From Evansella sp. AB-P1 (GTDB lineage: Bacteria; Bacillota; Bacilli; Bacillales; Salisediminibacteriaceae): a stretch of DNA of 64,000 nt. The translations under genes and the position numbers were made by a program. The notes under the pieces were generated by a model. The model was given only the letters and a program-made list of their open reading frames with translations. It had not been told where the DNA came from and did no database searches. The stretch is from the NCBI RefSeq assembly GCF_029688925.1, contig NZ_JARUKY010000018.1, positions 1 to 64,000 of the forward strand. The letters are read 5' to 3'. This document shows, one piece after another, positions 18,444 through 27,830 of this stretch; the stretch's first letter is position 1, and every line of letters begins with the position of its first letter.

Positions 18444-18632
18444 ATGAAACTAGAAAAATCAGCAACAGACAAATCTCTATTCGGCGTCTGCGGCGGAATC
18501 GCAGAATTCTTCGGCATCTCATCATTAAGCGTCAGACTCATATTCCTCCTAACACCAGGACTATTCATCCCATACTTCATCCTAGCATCAACCCTACCAG
18601 CAAAACCAACACCGCCCAAATCCCTATATTAA
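18444..18632 (+). CDS. PspC-domain small membrane protein
   Basis: 62 aa. The sequence KSATDKSLFGVCGGIAEFF, then GISSLSVRLIFLL and PGLFIPYFILASTLPAKP, is the standard PspC domain (amphipathic start, GVCGGIA motif, hydrophobic helix), linked in other bacteria to envelope stress sensing. Residues 4-55 make up the whole domain, so this is a stand-alone PspC. AAAGGAG lies ten or so bases before the ATG. No pspA homolog is nearby. Confidence 0.85.
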   Translation: MKLEKSATDKSLFGVCGGIAEFFGISSLSVRLIFLLTPGLFIPYFILASTLPAKPTPPKSLY

Positions 18633-18716
18633 CTCACTTCCTCTGCCTCTACAGGATAATGGTAAAAATTAACAACAGCATCACACCTAATATCTACCAA
18701 AAAAGGAGCAACCAAC

Positions 18717-19013
18717 ATGAACTATTATAAAATCACAGGCACCATCCTCATCATCCTATCCGCCATCATCTACACCATCGAAAGAGCCGCATCCATGATC
18801 GCAAGCAACACCTTTATAGCCGGCTGGCACGCAGGAGGCCGAACAGGCGAAATCCCCCTACCAGAAATCAACACCTTCACCGACAACATCTTCGCCCCAG
18901 CCTTCCTGATTCTCGGCATAGCCCTACTAATCTACTATTATGTAAATAAATCAGAAGACACAACAGTAGCGGGTAAACAAAAGCCCCCTGCACCAAACCA
19001 AGCTGACAAGTGA
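18717..19013 (+). CDS. Small membrane protein, 98 aa
   Basis: Two long hydrophobic segments (about 5-27 and 55-78) flank an exposed loop with GWHAGGRTGEIPLPEINTF; the tail is polar (KSEDTTVAGKQKPP). AAAGGAG stands upstream of the ATG. Strong C-ending codon bias. A terminator follows. Family unknown. Confidence 0.65.
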   Translation: MNYYKITGTILIILSAIIYTIERAASMIASNTFIAGWHAGGRTGEIPLPEINTFTDNIFAPAFLILGIALLIYYYVNKSEDTTVAGKQKPPAPNQADK

Positions 19014-19065
19014 ACAACAGCCTTTCAAATACAGCAACCTGCACCTATACCACGAACAAAACAAA

Positions 19066-19111
19066 CGAAAAACTTGACTTTCGCCTACGGCCTCAAGCCA
19101 AGTTTTTCTAA
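19066..19111 (+). terminator. Rho-independent terminator
   Basis: AAAAACTTG pairs with CAAGTTTTT across an imperfect inner stem (GGCTTGAGG-like), with a short T run. It separates the 98-aa gene from the next one. Confidence 0.65.
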
Positions 19112-19125
19112 GATAGGAGGATAAA

Positions 19126-19377
19126 ATGATGAAAAACTACCTATCCAAAGCATCCCTCACTTCCATCATGCTAACCATCATCGTTCTCGGTTTCGTAGAT
19201 GTTCACGGACAATCAGGCACCATCATCTTATTTACTGGTCTCGCCATTTCCCTCATAACAGCATTAGTAGGGGAGAAAGGACAACTACGAACCTTTTCCA
19301 TCAGCATTATCAGCCTAGTAGCGGCCGTCTACACCATCCTTTTTATCGGAAACTATATAATTCTATCATCCTACTAA
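19126..19377 (+). CDS. Small membrane protein, 83 aa
   Basis: Three hydrophobic segments (about 10-27, 34-48 and 57-80), little else. TAGGAGG lies seven bases before ATG. Its last codons (ATCATCCTACTAA) are echoed in the degenerate tandem repeats that follow, so the 3' end of the gene seems to have been the source of that repeat. Family unknown. Confidence 0.6.
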   Translation: MMKNYLSKASLTSIMLTIIVLGFVDVHGQSGTIILFTGLAISLITALVGEKGQLRTFSISIISLVAAVYTILFIGNYIILSSY

Positions 19378-19575
19378 CTGGAACACTCACGAAAAGTATC
19401 ATCCTAAGAATACTTCCGAAAAATTATTACCCTACTAGAAATACTTCCGACAAATTATCATCCTACTAACTAGATCCATAGCGAAAAGCTATCATCCTAC
19501 TAACTAGATCCATAACGAAAAGCTATCATTCAACTAACTAGATCCATGACGAAAACCAATCATCCTATTAACTAT
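19365..19575. repeat. Degenerate about 35-bp tandem repeat between convergent genes
   Basis: Copies of a unit with TATCATCCTACTAACTAGATCC and cgaaaag occur near 19364, 19455, 19492, 19527 and 19558, with more diverged versions between. The first copy overlaps the end of the plus-strand gene and the last overlaps the end of the minus-strand gene. Confidence 0.7.
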
Positions 19576-20128
19576 TTTCCATCTCTTTCTCATAATCAAT
19601 CGTTGCCCCAATGGACTGCAATGCAATACCGAACACCTGGATCCACGGTCCAATAACGCGAAGCACTTCGCCCTTTTCCTTTTTGGTGGCCAAAATAAAG
19701 ACAACACCAATTGACTGTAGAATGTTCCCAAGGGACTGAATAATATTTCCTGAAATTCGAACAGGATGACTACCCTTGTTTTCCTTGCCGATAGCGGAAA
19801 CATTGGCACCAAGAGCTTGTAAAGTAGACCCTAGGAATTCATTATTGAAGCTCTCCAGCTCTTCACCAATTAACCGCTTAAAAGCAGCATAGGACGTAGT
19901 TCCAGCACCAGTTGCTTGAATCCAGTTCCCGATCTCAACGAAGGGTTCTTCCGTTTCCCCTAACGCTTGGAGAGCATTCCCAGACCCTTGAATTCCTCGT
20001 CCAATCAAACGAAGCTCCGTATTCAATTCCTCATTATTCGTTAACCTTTTTGTATGTCCAATTGCAGCAACGATCACCCCAATCAAAGCAACCCATTGCC
20101 CAATTAACTGCTGAAGCTCATTAGACAT
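19568..20128 (-). CDS. Repetitive glycine/glutamine-rich protein (DUF6944-like)
   Basis: 186 aa made of imperfect repeats of the pattern GNxIQxxGxxLQALG: LIGRGIQGSGNALQALGE, GNWIQATGAG, LGSTLQALGANVSAIG, SGNIIQSLGNILQSIG, IGPWIQVFGIALQSIG. These suggest a repeated helical hairpin. Bacillus proteins annotated as 'DUF6944 family repetitive protein' look like this, but I assign that name from memory of the pattern only. No signal peptide is evident; the first helix (QWVALIGVIVAAIG) is hydrophobic. It ends inside the degenerate tandem repeat. Function unknown. Confidence 0.75.
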   Translation of the reverse strand: MSNELQQLIGQWVALIGVIVAAIGHTKRLTNNEELNTELRLIGRGIQGSGNALQALGETEEPFVEIGNWIQATGAGTTSYAAFKRLIGEELESFNNEFLGSTLQALGANVSAIGKENKGSHPVRISGNIIQSLGNILQSIGVVFILATKKEKGEVLRVIGPWIQVFGIALQSIGATIDYEKEMENS

Positions 20129-20354
20129 CCTTCCCAGTCCTTAACTAACGCAAGATTTTTGTGCAAAAAGAAGCTACATACGTACACCACAGAAATAACC
20201 ATCAAACCAACAAAAAAAGCACTTCTATCTTACATTTTATTCGTGAACTTTCCAACTGTGTATAGCCTTTCTCACCGTATTTATGTATCCTTCCATTTTG
20301 GGAATAAAATTAGCTAGTTTTATACCGAGCATTACATGATTTCATAGCATTGCA

Positions 20355-20490
20355 GTCGTCTAGACGGCATCCTATGAGCAAGTTTCGCTGTTCTATGAGC
20401 ATTTCCCCATTCTATGATCGGCTTCCGCAGTTCTATGAGCAAGTTTCGCTGTTCTATGAGCAACTTCCCCATGTCTATGATCATTTCCCC
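20355..20490 (-). repeat. Family B repeats, array 2 (opposite orientation)
   Basis: CTATGAGC / CTATGATC occurs about every 26-27 bases, which is the reverse complement of the gCTCATAG unit of the other B arrays. It lies downstream of the gerAC-type gene, so relative to that gene the units are in the same direction as elsewhere relative to theirs. Confidence 0.8.
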
Positions 20491-20564
20491 ATCCATTCCA
20501 TGGAAAGTACAGTGCAAAGTAATTCGCAAGCAAATTTGCAATCAATGAACGAGCTAGTACGCAA

Positions 20565-21671
20565 TCAATTAATAATCCCAAATTCAACAATTTCCACTTC
20601 CATGTTAACGGTAAATTGAACGTTTTGATAAATTTCCTTCCATTTATAGTTTTTCCAAAAGTCTTGGTGATGGGCATAAACGTGGCGACCAATACCAAGT
20701 CCGTCAAAGTTTGCAGCTTGGATTTTATCTAAAATGTTTTCTGAATAGGTGGTTAGGTTTTCTGAGATTGTAGATGTTAATTCATCAATTTTTTCCTCCT
20801 CCTGAAGTTCATCCACAGGATATTCCGATACGGCTATTTTCACATGTAGATCCAACGTTGTAGCTACTTCACCATTATCCTTTGGTTCAACATGTAGCTT
20901 TCTTGAAAGCTCATTGATTCGAAAGGTAATGTAATTGTTTTGGTCAGGGGTTTTCTCGTCGTGGACCTTCTGGGTGATGGATGTTATTTTTCCTAATTCA
21001 TCTGCTAGCATTAAATAAACCATTGCTTCGTTTGAATCTAGTTTTCCTGTCATTTTGGTACCGTCAAACAATGCTAGTCCAGCAGAGTCAATGGTGTTTT
21101 TACCTGGCCTCAATAAGGGAACGGAAAAATCGTGACCAGGATCAAACATAAGTGGACAAATAATCTGGAGATTCTGCACGGGTGCAAGAGACTCTCTTTC
21201 CACACCTTCTATTAACTCAGTAATAAATTGACTAATTTCCGGTTGGTTAGTCAAAGGAATAGTTAATAATTCATTTACGTTTCCTTCAGAAACAGCGATT
21301 TTCGCAATAAGTGAGCTTCGCGGGTCACGATAAAATTTATCCAACAAAGAATATATATCTTGTTTTGCCAGGTCCTCACTCAAAATAATCACCCTATTTC
21401 TAGAAGGGTCTAACGTTTTTTGAGTGGAACGTTCAATGCTTCTTCTCGCATTTCTAGCAGAAGTCCCCACATGTGAATAGACAAGCTCATTTATTTTCTC
21501 TTTATCAATAATAGGAATGGCAACGGACATTAGTAACTGACCATTTTCCTCACTCTTGTCAAAGCCAATTGCCGTGATGAGTGATTGATCCTTGAGAAAT
21601 GTCTGATCCCAGCACCCTGTACAAAAAACAATAATACAAATGAACAAACATGGGATTCGATTCCGTCGCAT
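20565..21671 (-). CDS. gerAC: Ger(x)C family spore germination lipoprotein (C subunit)
   Basis: 368 aa. A signal peptide ends in the lipobox FCTGC with C20 as the lipidated residue, followed by WDQ, typical of GerAC/GerKC proteins. The body has the usual blocks (ITAIGFDKSEENGQLLMSVAIPI; RVIILSEDLAK; the C-terminal GLGIGRHVYAHHQDFWKNYKWKE). It should anchor on the outer face of the spore inner membrane as part of a nutrient germinant receptor. Its GGAGG ribosome binding site lies within the end of the B-subunit gene, and there are only two bases between the genes. Third gene of the operon. Confidence 0.95.
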   Translation of the reverse strand: MRRNRIPCLFICIIVFCTGCWDQTFLKDQSLITAIGFDKSEENGQLLMSVAIPIIDKEKINELVYSHVGTSARNARRSIERSTQKTLDPSRNRVIILSEDLAKQDIYSLLDKFYRDPRSSLIAKIAVSEGNVNELLTIPLTNQPEISQFITELIEGVERESLAPVQNLQIICPLMFDPGHDFSVPLLRPGKNTIDSAGLALFDGTKMTGKLDSNEAMVYLMLADELGKITSITQKVHDEKTPDQNNYITFRINELSRKLHVEPKDNGEVATTLDLHVKIAVSEYPVDELQEEEKIDELTSTISENLTTYSENILDKIQAANFDGLGIGRHVYAHHQDFWKNYKWKEIYQNVQFTVNMEVEIVEFGIIN

Positions 21672-21673
21672 GG

Positions 21674-22768
21674 CTATCCTCCAGCATGATTTTTTCTAAA
21701 AAATGAGAACATGAAAAGAATGACAGGGAAGACGAAGATAAAAAGAAAAGAAATATTACTAAATAGTTTTACCCACTCTTGAATGGATTGGTCATTTTTT
21801 GGAATAGAACCTACAACAACTGTAGTAGCTGCAACGAGGGGGATGATCCACTCTATTTTTTTGGTATTCATTAACGATGCTAACCCAATGGAAGATGCGT
21901 AAAGATAGCTACTGTAAGTTGCCCCAACAAAAAAGATAACAAAGCATAAGAAAAACAAATCAACTCGTTCAATCATAATAAATGTAAACTCTTTTATCAT
22001 ATAAAGGACTGGCTCTGGTACTAACAGAAATTCCTGTGGACTGAAATAGACGATACTCGTAAACGTGACAAAGGTATAGACGGTAGTTACGAATATGTTA
22101 GATAGTGTCATCATTTTTAGCTTATCCTTTGCTTGTCCTTGGATAAAAGGGTAAATAACGATCAGTAATTCATACCCTGTCATAGCGTAAATACCTTCTT
22201 TTGCACCAAGAACAATGGCCTCTAATCCTTCGTTTCCAATAGGTAAGACAAATAAATAATGGGCATTTTTATGAGCTATAGCTAGAAAAATGACCATAAG
22301 GATATTTAGTGGAAACAAGATTGAATATAAGCTAGCAATAGATTTTATCCCACCTCTCACAAGGTAGGAACAGATAAATATAAACAAAAGGAGTAGGATC
22401 CAATTAGGCGTATATGGAAGAATCCACTCTTTCAATAAACTAGTGTAAATAACTAACGTTGTAATTGCGGTAGTAATAAAAAAAGCAATATAGGAAGTGT
22501 TTAGGAAATTACCTACTATTTTTCCTAACAATTTTTTCGTAATTTCAAACAAAGTGTTTGTAGGGTACTTTCGACAAATAAACCATAATAGGAAAATATT
22601 CGATTGAATAAACAGTCCAGAAAGTATAACAGAAATCCATCCATCACTTCCTGAAACGGTAAACACATTGAATGGAAGTGACAGTCCTCTTGCACCCATT
22701 TGCGTCACGACCATGAATGTGAAAAGCTGATAAGGGGGAACGATAGCTTGATTTTTACGCAAAATCAT
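21674..22768 (-). CDS. gerAB: GerAB/GerKB-type germination permease (B subunit)
   Basis: 364 aa with about ten hydrophobic segments; the amino acid/polyamine/organocation transporter-like fold of germinant receptor B subunits. It starts ILRKNQAIVPPYQLFTFMVVTQMGARGLSLPF, and has GAKEGIYAMTGYELLIVIYPF near the middle. AAGGAGTGGG precedes the ATG. The start overlaps the end of the A-subunit gene by 14 bases. The B subunit is thought to hold the germinant-binding site; the ligand cannot be predicted here. Confidence 0.95.
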   Translation of the reverse strand: MILRKNQAIVPPYQLFTFMVVTQMGARGLSLPFNVFTVSGSDGWISVILSGLFIQSNIFLLWFICRKYPTNTLFEITKKLLGKIVGNFLNTSYIAFFITTAITTLVIYTSLLKEWILPYTPNWILLLLFIFICSYLVRGGIKSIASLYSILFPLNILMVIFLAIAHKNAHYLFVLPIGNEGLEAIVLGAKEGIYAMTGYELLIVIYPFIQGQAKDKLKMMTLSNIFVTTVYTFVTFTSIVYFSPQEFLLVPEPVLYMIKEFTFIMIERVDLFFLCFVIFFVGATYSSYLYASSIGLASLMNTKKIEWIIPLVAATTVVVGSIPKNDQSIQEWVKLFSNISFLFIFVFPVILFMFSFFRKNHAGG

Positions 22769-24284
22769 CCCACTCCTTAAAAGCTGATTTACGTTTTTTA
22801 TTCCCAGGACGACGGAAGTTTTTAAGGGACCACGTAGGGAATCGAATAAAGGAATCCTTTAGCTTTTCTAATTTTAATGGAACAAGAGGGGACAAATAGG
22901 AAGTTCCAAAGGATTCTAATCGACATAAATGGATGATTAAGAGTAAGTAAAAATAAACGATCCCTACAAACCCAAAGATGGCAGCGGAAAACATCATGGG
23001 AAATCGAAGCAACCGGATGGACGAGCTCATCTCATGGGAAGGAACAACAAATGAAGAGATGGCAGTAATGGCAACAATAATGATCATAATATTGGAAACG
23101 AGTCCAGCTCTTACAATAGCGTCTCCAATGACCAACCCGCCAACAATACCAATCGTCTGGCCAATAGGATTAGGTAGTCGGATACTAGCTTCTCGCAATA
23201 ACTCAAGCGTCATTTCCATAATAAATGCCTCAACAATATGAGGATAAGGAATATCATCTACAGCCTGCTTTACAATTAATATTAAGCCCGATGGAATAAC
23301 CTCGGGATGAAAGGATACTACGGCAATATAGAAAGCTGGGAATGTAACGGCAATAAAGAAACTAGCAAGTCGAATTGCACGATAAAAGGACCCCATTATC
23401 CATCGTGTATTATAATCATCCGGAGACTGAAAAAAGGTGAACAATGACACGGGCAGAATTAAGACACTAGGAGAACCATCAAACATTAAAACAATTCGAC
23501 CTTCCATTAAATTTGCAGCAGCCCGATCGGGTCGTTCTGTATTCAACATTTGTGGAAATGGGGAAAAACTATGCTCCTCTATCAACTGCATGACAGCGCC
23601 ACTACTTTCCACACTACTAATAGAAAGAGAATCTAGTTCATTCCATATTTTCTTCACGACTTTGGAGTCGGCCAGACCCTCCACATAAATAATAGAAACA
23701 GACGTATTCGTTTTTGTCCCAATAGTCATATTTTTAATAATCAAATCAGTATGGATTATTCTCTTCCGAAGTAATTGCTGGTTCACCTTTAAGCTTTCCA
23801 CGAAACCTTCATGCTGCCCAATAACAATCCGTTCATTAATAGGTTCATCAACACCTCGATGAAAAGAAGAACGAACATTCACAACAAATAGCTGTGGTAC
23901 CCCTTCATAAAGAATGACGCATTTTCCATCCAATAGTTTCTGAATAGCATAATCTAATGTGGGACAAACATCAAAACTCTTTTTTAGCTGGTCCGTCATC
24001 GCAGCTTCGTTATCATGGGAAAGGAGAGAAATAGCTTTCTGATAGAGATCTTTATCTAAATAGGGATCAAGGTAAATCGTGACAAGCTTTTTTTCATGAA
24101 AAAGCTTGTTATTGATGATTAAATCGTCTGTAGTTGAAAAGGAATCTTTTATGTAAGTAATGCCCTGCTCAAGACCAATATAATTCGTTTTTTCATTGGA
24201 CATTGATCCAGCATGAACAGGTACACGAGTATCATCTGTTGTAGTTCCTTTTCTATGAAAGAAATTGAGCCATTTCATCGCCAT
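22755..24284 (-). CDS. gerAA: GerA-family spore germination protein (A subunit)
   Basis: 509 aa. A large N-terminal soluble domain (about 35-270) contains LLDGKCVILYEGVPQLFVVN and FVESLKVNQQLLRKRI, followed by FQSPDDYNTR (285-294) and a membrane domain of about five helices with LREASIRLPNPIGQTIGIVGG (363 onward), all typical of GerAA/SpoVAF proteins. A subunits form the oligomeric channel-like core of the receptor. First gene of the tricistronic operon; AGGAGG lies five bases before the ATG. A sigma-G-like promoter is present 28-58 bases upstream of the start. Confidence 0.96.
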   Translation of the reverse strand: MAMKWLNFFHRKGTTTDDTRVPVHAGSMSNEKTNYIGLEQGITYIKDSFSTTDDLIINNKLFHEKKLVTIYLDPYLDKDLYQKAISLLSHDNEAAMTDQLKKSFDVCPTLDYAIQKLLDGKCVILYEGVPQLFVVNVRSSFHRGVDEPINERIVIGQHEGFVESLKVNQQLLRKRIIHTDLIIKNMTIGTKTNTSVSIIYVEGLADSKVVKKIWNELDSLSISSVESSGAVMQLIEEHSFSPFPQMLNTERPDRAAANLMEGRIVLMFDGSPSVLILPVSLFTFFQSPDDYNTRWIMGSFYRAIRLASFFIAVTFPAFYIAVVSFHPEVIPSGLILIVKQAVDDIPYPHIVEAFIMEMTLELLREASIRLPNPIGQTIGIVGGLVIGDAIVRAGLVSNIMIIIVAITAISSFVVPSHEMSSSIRLLRFPMMFSAAIFGFVGIVYFYLLLIIHLCRLESFGTSYLSPLVPLKLEKLKDSFIRFPTWSLKNFRRPGNKKRKSAFKEWDDFA

Positions 24285-24311
24285 CCTATCCTCCTAAAAC
24301 AAGATAATAGT

Positions 24312-24342
24312 TAGTATGTCTTTAATTATTTGCGGATATGTA
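24312..24342 (-). promoter_or_regulatory. Sigma-G-like promoter of the ger operon
   Basis: Read on the minus strand: TACATA, an 18-base spacer, then CATACTA. The -10 matches the sigma-G pattern CATNNTA exactly and the -35 differs from TGHATR by one base. Forespore expression is what is expected for germinant receptor genes. Confidence 0.7.
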
Positions 24343-24561
24343 TGAAAGCCTAATGAAGCCTTTATATTGCGGGAAATTCGGATTAATGTTTGTGATCAGT
24401 TGGGGATATGCTTCAGAAATCTATCTTAATGGTTTGGTGAAAATTAGAAACGTATTGCTAAAGAAGATTAACAGTCATATGAAGTACCTATCACTAAAGT
24501 TTTTTGCAACTATTAAAGTAATGATAGAATGAATATTAGATAGAGGGAGGGGATTTAATTG

Positions 24562-25128
24562 ATGCTAAAAAACGAAAAAGACGTCATTGAAATTATAGAG
24601 GAAGACGAAGAGATGATGGAGATTCTCCGTGCTGCTAAGACACTAAACCTTCCCGATTGGTGGGTATGTGCTGGTTTCGTCCGTTCAAAAATTTGGGACA
24701 CGTTGCACGGTTTTCCAACTCGCACTCCCTTACCAGACGTCGATGTCATCTATTTTGATCCTGAAAATATAGACGAACAACATGAAAAGGAGTTGGAAGC
24801 TAAGCTATGTTCTATCCTCCCTGAAACCCCTTGGTCTGTAAAAAATCAAGCGCGAATGCACAAAAGAAATAACCTCCCTCCTTACAAAGACTCCGTTGAT
24901 GCCATGTCTAAATTTCCAGAGACAGCAACGGCTCTTGGCGCAAAGCTTAATGAGGAAGGGGAGGTCATTTTAGCAGCGCCTTGTGGAATAGAAGACGCCA
25001 TTCAACTACAAGTAAAGCCAACAACATTTTTTACAGAAACCACAGAACGGACAGAAATATATGAACAACGGATTCATAAAAAAAACTGGAAGGCGATTTG
25101 GCACAAGCTAGAGATTCACCACCCATAA
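24562..25128 (+). CDS. DUF925-type nucleotidyltransferase family protein
   Basis: About 188 aa. It contains the block LPDWWVCAGFVRSKIWDTLHG (residues about 32-52) and a PLPDVDVIYFDPE metal-binding DVD motif, then the conserved WSVKNQARMHKRN and PPYKDSVDAM blocks, ending with PTTFFTE. This pattern is that of the nucleotidyltransferase family once called DUF925 (YitI-like of Bacillus). ATG 24562 follows a TTG; GGGAGGGG lies at proper distance. The substrate is not known. Located in the gap between the ger operon and a DUF3231 gene. Confidence 0.9.
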   Translation: MLKNEKDVIEIIEEDEEMMEILRAAKTLNLPDWWVCAGFVRSKIWDTLHGFPTRTPLPDVDVIYFDPENIDEQHEKELEAKLCSILPETPWSVKNQARMHKRNNLPPYKDSVDAMSKFPETATALGAKLNEEGEVILAAPCGIEDAIQLQVKPTTFFTETTERTEIYEQRIHKKNWKAIWHKLEIHHP

Positions 25129-25199
25129 CATAACATGTGAAGGAAGATGGAGGATGAGCATGAATGTTTGAAGTGCGTCAGTGTCCAAAGATCACAGAG

Positions 25200-25235
25200 C
25201 ATATACCAAAGACCAAAGACCAAAGACCAAAAACA
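25200..25235 (+). repeat. Short AAAGACC tandem repeat
   Basis: Four successive AAAGACC/AAAGACCA heptamers in the gap between convergent genes. Probably slippage. Confidence 0.7.
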
Positions 25236-25262
25236 CACGTTCAGAGGAATGGCGTCCTTTCT

Positions 25263-26279
25263 CTAATCTTCCTTCGCGAGTTTCTTATGGTTCGGAATTT
25301 GCGGCGGCTGCTCAATCCACTTATTTTTGACCATGATATCAGCTCCGTCCTTTCCAAACTGGGCAGATTCAGCAGATAGACGAACATAGTTCGCAATAAT
25401 ATCTGATCTTAAACTAACTGCAGAAGCAGTAGCATAGTTCGAAATGCTCGATGAAATAATTAAAGCAGAATGGAACATGATTAATTTATCTGAAAAAGTG
25501 TATTCAGTAGAATCGGTCACTTGAAGGTCCCACGGCATCGGGGATGGAATATCATCATCCGTTAACATTTTAGAAAAGACTCGAATATGCTTTTTCGCAA
25601 TCTCTTTTCCAGTAGTACAGTACTCTCGAACCTTTTTAGATTGTGCCACTTGTGCAAACCCTGTAAGTAAGGCACTTCCAATGGCATTTGCCTCCACATT
25701 TGACCCAATATGTGTTATCTCTACCACATTCAACGGTCTATTATTATTCCCTAAATTGAGAATCCCACCTAAATAGCTTTTGTCGTCAATAAAATCTACA
25801 TTATTGGATGTTGAAACATACGGTGGTCTAATGAACAACCCCTTGCTTAACAATACATCTGCAGTTTTATTATAAAGGTCCAATGAATCTTGAATAGCTT
25901 TACTTAAAAAATCCCGAACATGACCCTGGGCAGAGGTTGCCAATGCTACTCCATACACCGATAACCCTACCTTCGCCATATTCTTTAGGTAATACAAATA
26001 AAAGGCATCGGAATACAAGCGGGGAGCATTACCACTAACATCTTCTCCCATAAATCCAACTGGTAAAGGCTGACCATCATTTTTTAAAATAGTAATTGAT
26101 TTTTGCAAACTTTGTTCGGATATAGTAAGTGCTAACTTTAATATTTCTTTAATATCTTGATCCTCTACATGTTGTAAAAATTGGTTCAATACGCAAATAG
26201 ACATACTGTTGTTTTGATAGCTACTCCAAACAACGGCTAGTTCAGAAGCTGTCAAACGGATATCTTTCATTTCCGGCAT
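25263..26279 (-). CDS. DUF3231 family protein
   Basis: 338 aa, all-helical, containing two copies of a ferritin-like four-helix domain: the first starts LTASELAVVWSSYQNNSMSICVLNQFL and has a GQPLPVGFMGEDV loop; the second starts VEITHIGSNVEANAIGSALL with the DDIPSPMPWD loop. This two-domain arrangement is DUF3231, a family restricted mostly to Bacillaceae and related to spore coat F-like proteins. No metal-ligand pattern typical of true ferritins is obvious. A paralog lies at 41056-42036. AGGAGAGG precedes the ATG. Function unproven. Confidence 0.9.
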   Translation of the reverse strand: MPEMKDIRLTASELAVVWSSYQNNSMSICVLNQFLQHVEDQDIKEILKLALTISEQSLQKSITILKNDGQPLPVGFMGEDVSGNAPRLYSDAFYLYYLKNMAKVGLSVYGVALATSAQGHVRDFLSKAIQDSLDLYNKTADVLLSKGLFIRPPYVSTSNNVDFIDDKSYLGGILNLGNNNRPLNVVEITHIGSNVEANAIGSALLTGFAQVAQSKKVREYCTTGKEIAKKHIRVFSKMLTDDDIPSPMPWDLQVTDSTEYTFSDKLIMFHSALIISSSISNYATASAVSLRSDIIANYVRLSAESAQFGKDGADIMVKNKWIEQPPQIPNHKKLAKED

Positions 26280-26520
26280 AGGGTATCCTCTCCTAGTCCT
26301 AGTATCTTAATGATAATAATATCTACCAAAAATAAAATTGTATTCAAAATGATATAGTGCCTTAAACGAAAGGTGCATATTTATACAATGCTTCTAATAC
26401 ATAGTTCCTGTGGTTTTGTCTTAGAGTTTGGAGGAATTTCGAACAAATTTAGTTGAAAATTATATTGGATACATTTTTATTTACCAACGAATAATAAAAA
26501 GAAAAAGGAGCCTGTTATGA

Positions 26521-26991
26521 ATGAAGATTCCAGCTATTGTACGACTATGCTTTTTTACGATCTCTATAATCTCACTGATTTTTTTGCCTAAAACATCACT
26601 AAAAAAATATTTACCTGTTTCTATTTTTACATCAACACTTGTCTTATTCGTCTGTGCATTGGCTATTCCTTACAAATTTTGGTCAATAAAAGGTGGCCTC
26701 TGGGAAAGAGTATGGAATGATTTTAGCTTTGTTTTCGGACCATTTTTTGCCGGAACACTCTGGATCTTTCATCTGACCTATGGAAAATTCATTCGTTATA
26801 TTGGGATTAATTCGTTCATGAATTTGCTGCTAGCCTACCCATTAAGTACGATCATGCAAAAGTATAACGTATACAAGCTAAAGAACTTCAACAATCATCT
26901 CGTATTCCTAACATACTTTGCTTTTTCCTTTATCATTTATGGCTACCAAATGCTAATCGATCGTTCTGTAAAAATTGGTGTGGATCGGTGA
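26521..26991 (+). CDS. Multi-pass membrane protein, 156 aa
   Basis: About five hydrophobic segments; a GGLWERVWNDFSFVFGPFFAGTLWIF block in the middle and a KLKNFNNHLVFLTYFAFSFIIYGYQML end. It has the size and general look of CBO0543-like proteins, but the family signature is weak. AAAGGAG lies 12 or so bases before the ATG, and another ATG four bases earlier is out of frame. It ends just before a family A/C repeat region. Confidence 0.7.
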   Translation: MKIPAIVRLCFFTISIISLIFLPKTSLKKYLPVSIFTSTLVLFVCALAIPYKFWSIKGGLWERVWNDFSFVFGPFFAGTLWIFHLTYGKFIRYIGINSFMNLLLAYPLSTIMQKYNVYKLKNFNNHLVFLTYFAFSFIIYGYQMLIDRSVKIGVDR

Positions 26992-27049
26992 TCGATGAGG
27001 AAGTCCTTCCTTGATCTTTCTGGAATTGCCGAATTGCCAGCAAATTAGG

Positions 27050-27490
27050 ATTTGTGGGAATAAATGTGGTGCCAGTGTTCCTGCAAATAGGGGAGAAGGG
27101 GATTTGCGGTAAGGGAGAAGTGGTTTTTATTAACAAGGAAGTCAACAAGACAATATTTGCTAGGTTTAAGCAGGAACCTAGAGCCTCAGAAAGCCTTAGA
27201 ATCAGCAAATGCATAGCCAATAAGCCTGCAAAAGGAAAAAGGAGGTTTGCAGGCATATAGAGTGCAGCCAATAAGCCTGCAAACGGAAAAAGGAGGTTTG
27301 CAGGCATATAGAAGGGTGCCAATAAGCCTGCAAACGTTGCTAAAGCCCATTTGCAGGCATATAGAAGGTAGCCAATAAGCCTGCAAAAGGAGAAAAGGCG
27401 AATTGCAGGCATATAGAGTGCAGCCAATAAGCCTACAAACGTTGCAAAAGCCCATTTGCAGTAAGATAGAAAACTAAATGAGCCCCCACA
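27050..27490 (+). repeat. Family A array 4 with family C cap
   Basis: A single A unit (27078-27110) and a C module (TTTGCTAGGTTTAAGCAGG near 27157) are followed by five A units from 27225 to 27480, spaced by catatagaaggtagccaataag. Two units have a shortened middle (AACGTTGCTAAAGCCC) in place of the purine tract. No gene between 26992 and 27830. Confidence 0.85.
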
Positions 27491-27739
27491 AAACATATTT
27501 TTTCTCCTTTCCGAAGCTCAATAGTTGTTGTAGGTGTTCTGGACCATGAGAAAAAAACAATATTTGCTGGTTTTGCGTAGCAAAACTTTCAATTTCCAAC
27601 ATTAGAAAAGAAGGAATGAATGATCGCAATATAGAATTGTAAATCAATGGCATGGAATAGAATGACAAAATATCGTATTTCCAATACAAAACAGCCTCCT
27701 GTCCAGCTGACCTACTAATCCATAATAATGTTAGACCGA

Positions 27740-27755
27740 TTAAACGATCGTTTAA
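27740..27755. promoter_or_regulatory. Perfect 16-bp palindrome, possible operator
   Basis: TTAAACGATCGTTTAA, 75 bases before the next start codon. The dyad resembles operators of TetR-type regulators but no such regulator is in the window. Confidence 0.3.
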
Positions 27756-27830
27756 ACCAAGAGTCGCAGCATCTATTAATTTTTCACCGGAATGGAATAT
27801 AAACCTTCACAAAACTCATGGAGGAGAAAA

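Noticed and set aside
24338-24532. Frame of 64 codons upstream of the nucleotidyltransferase gene
   Set aside because: No ribosome binding site, overlaps the sigma-G-like promoter region, and composition is not protein-like.
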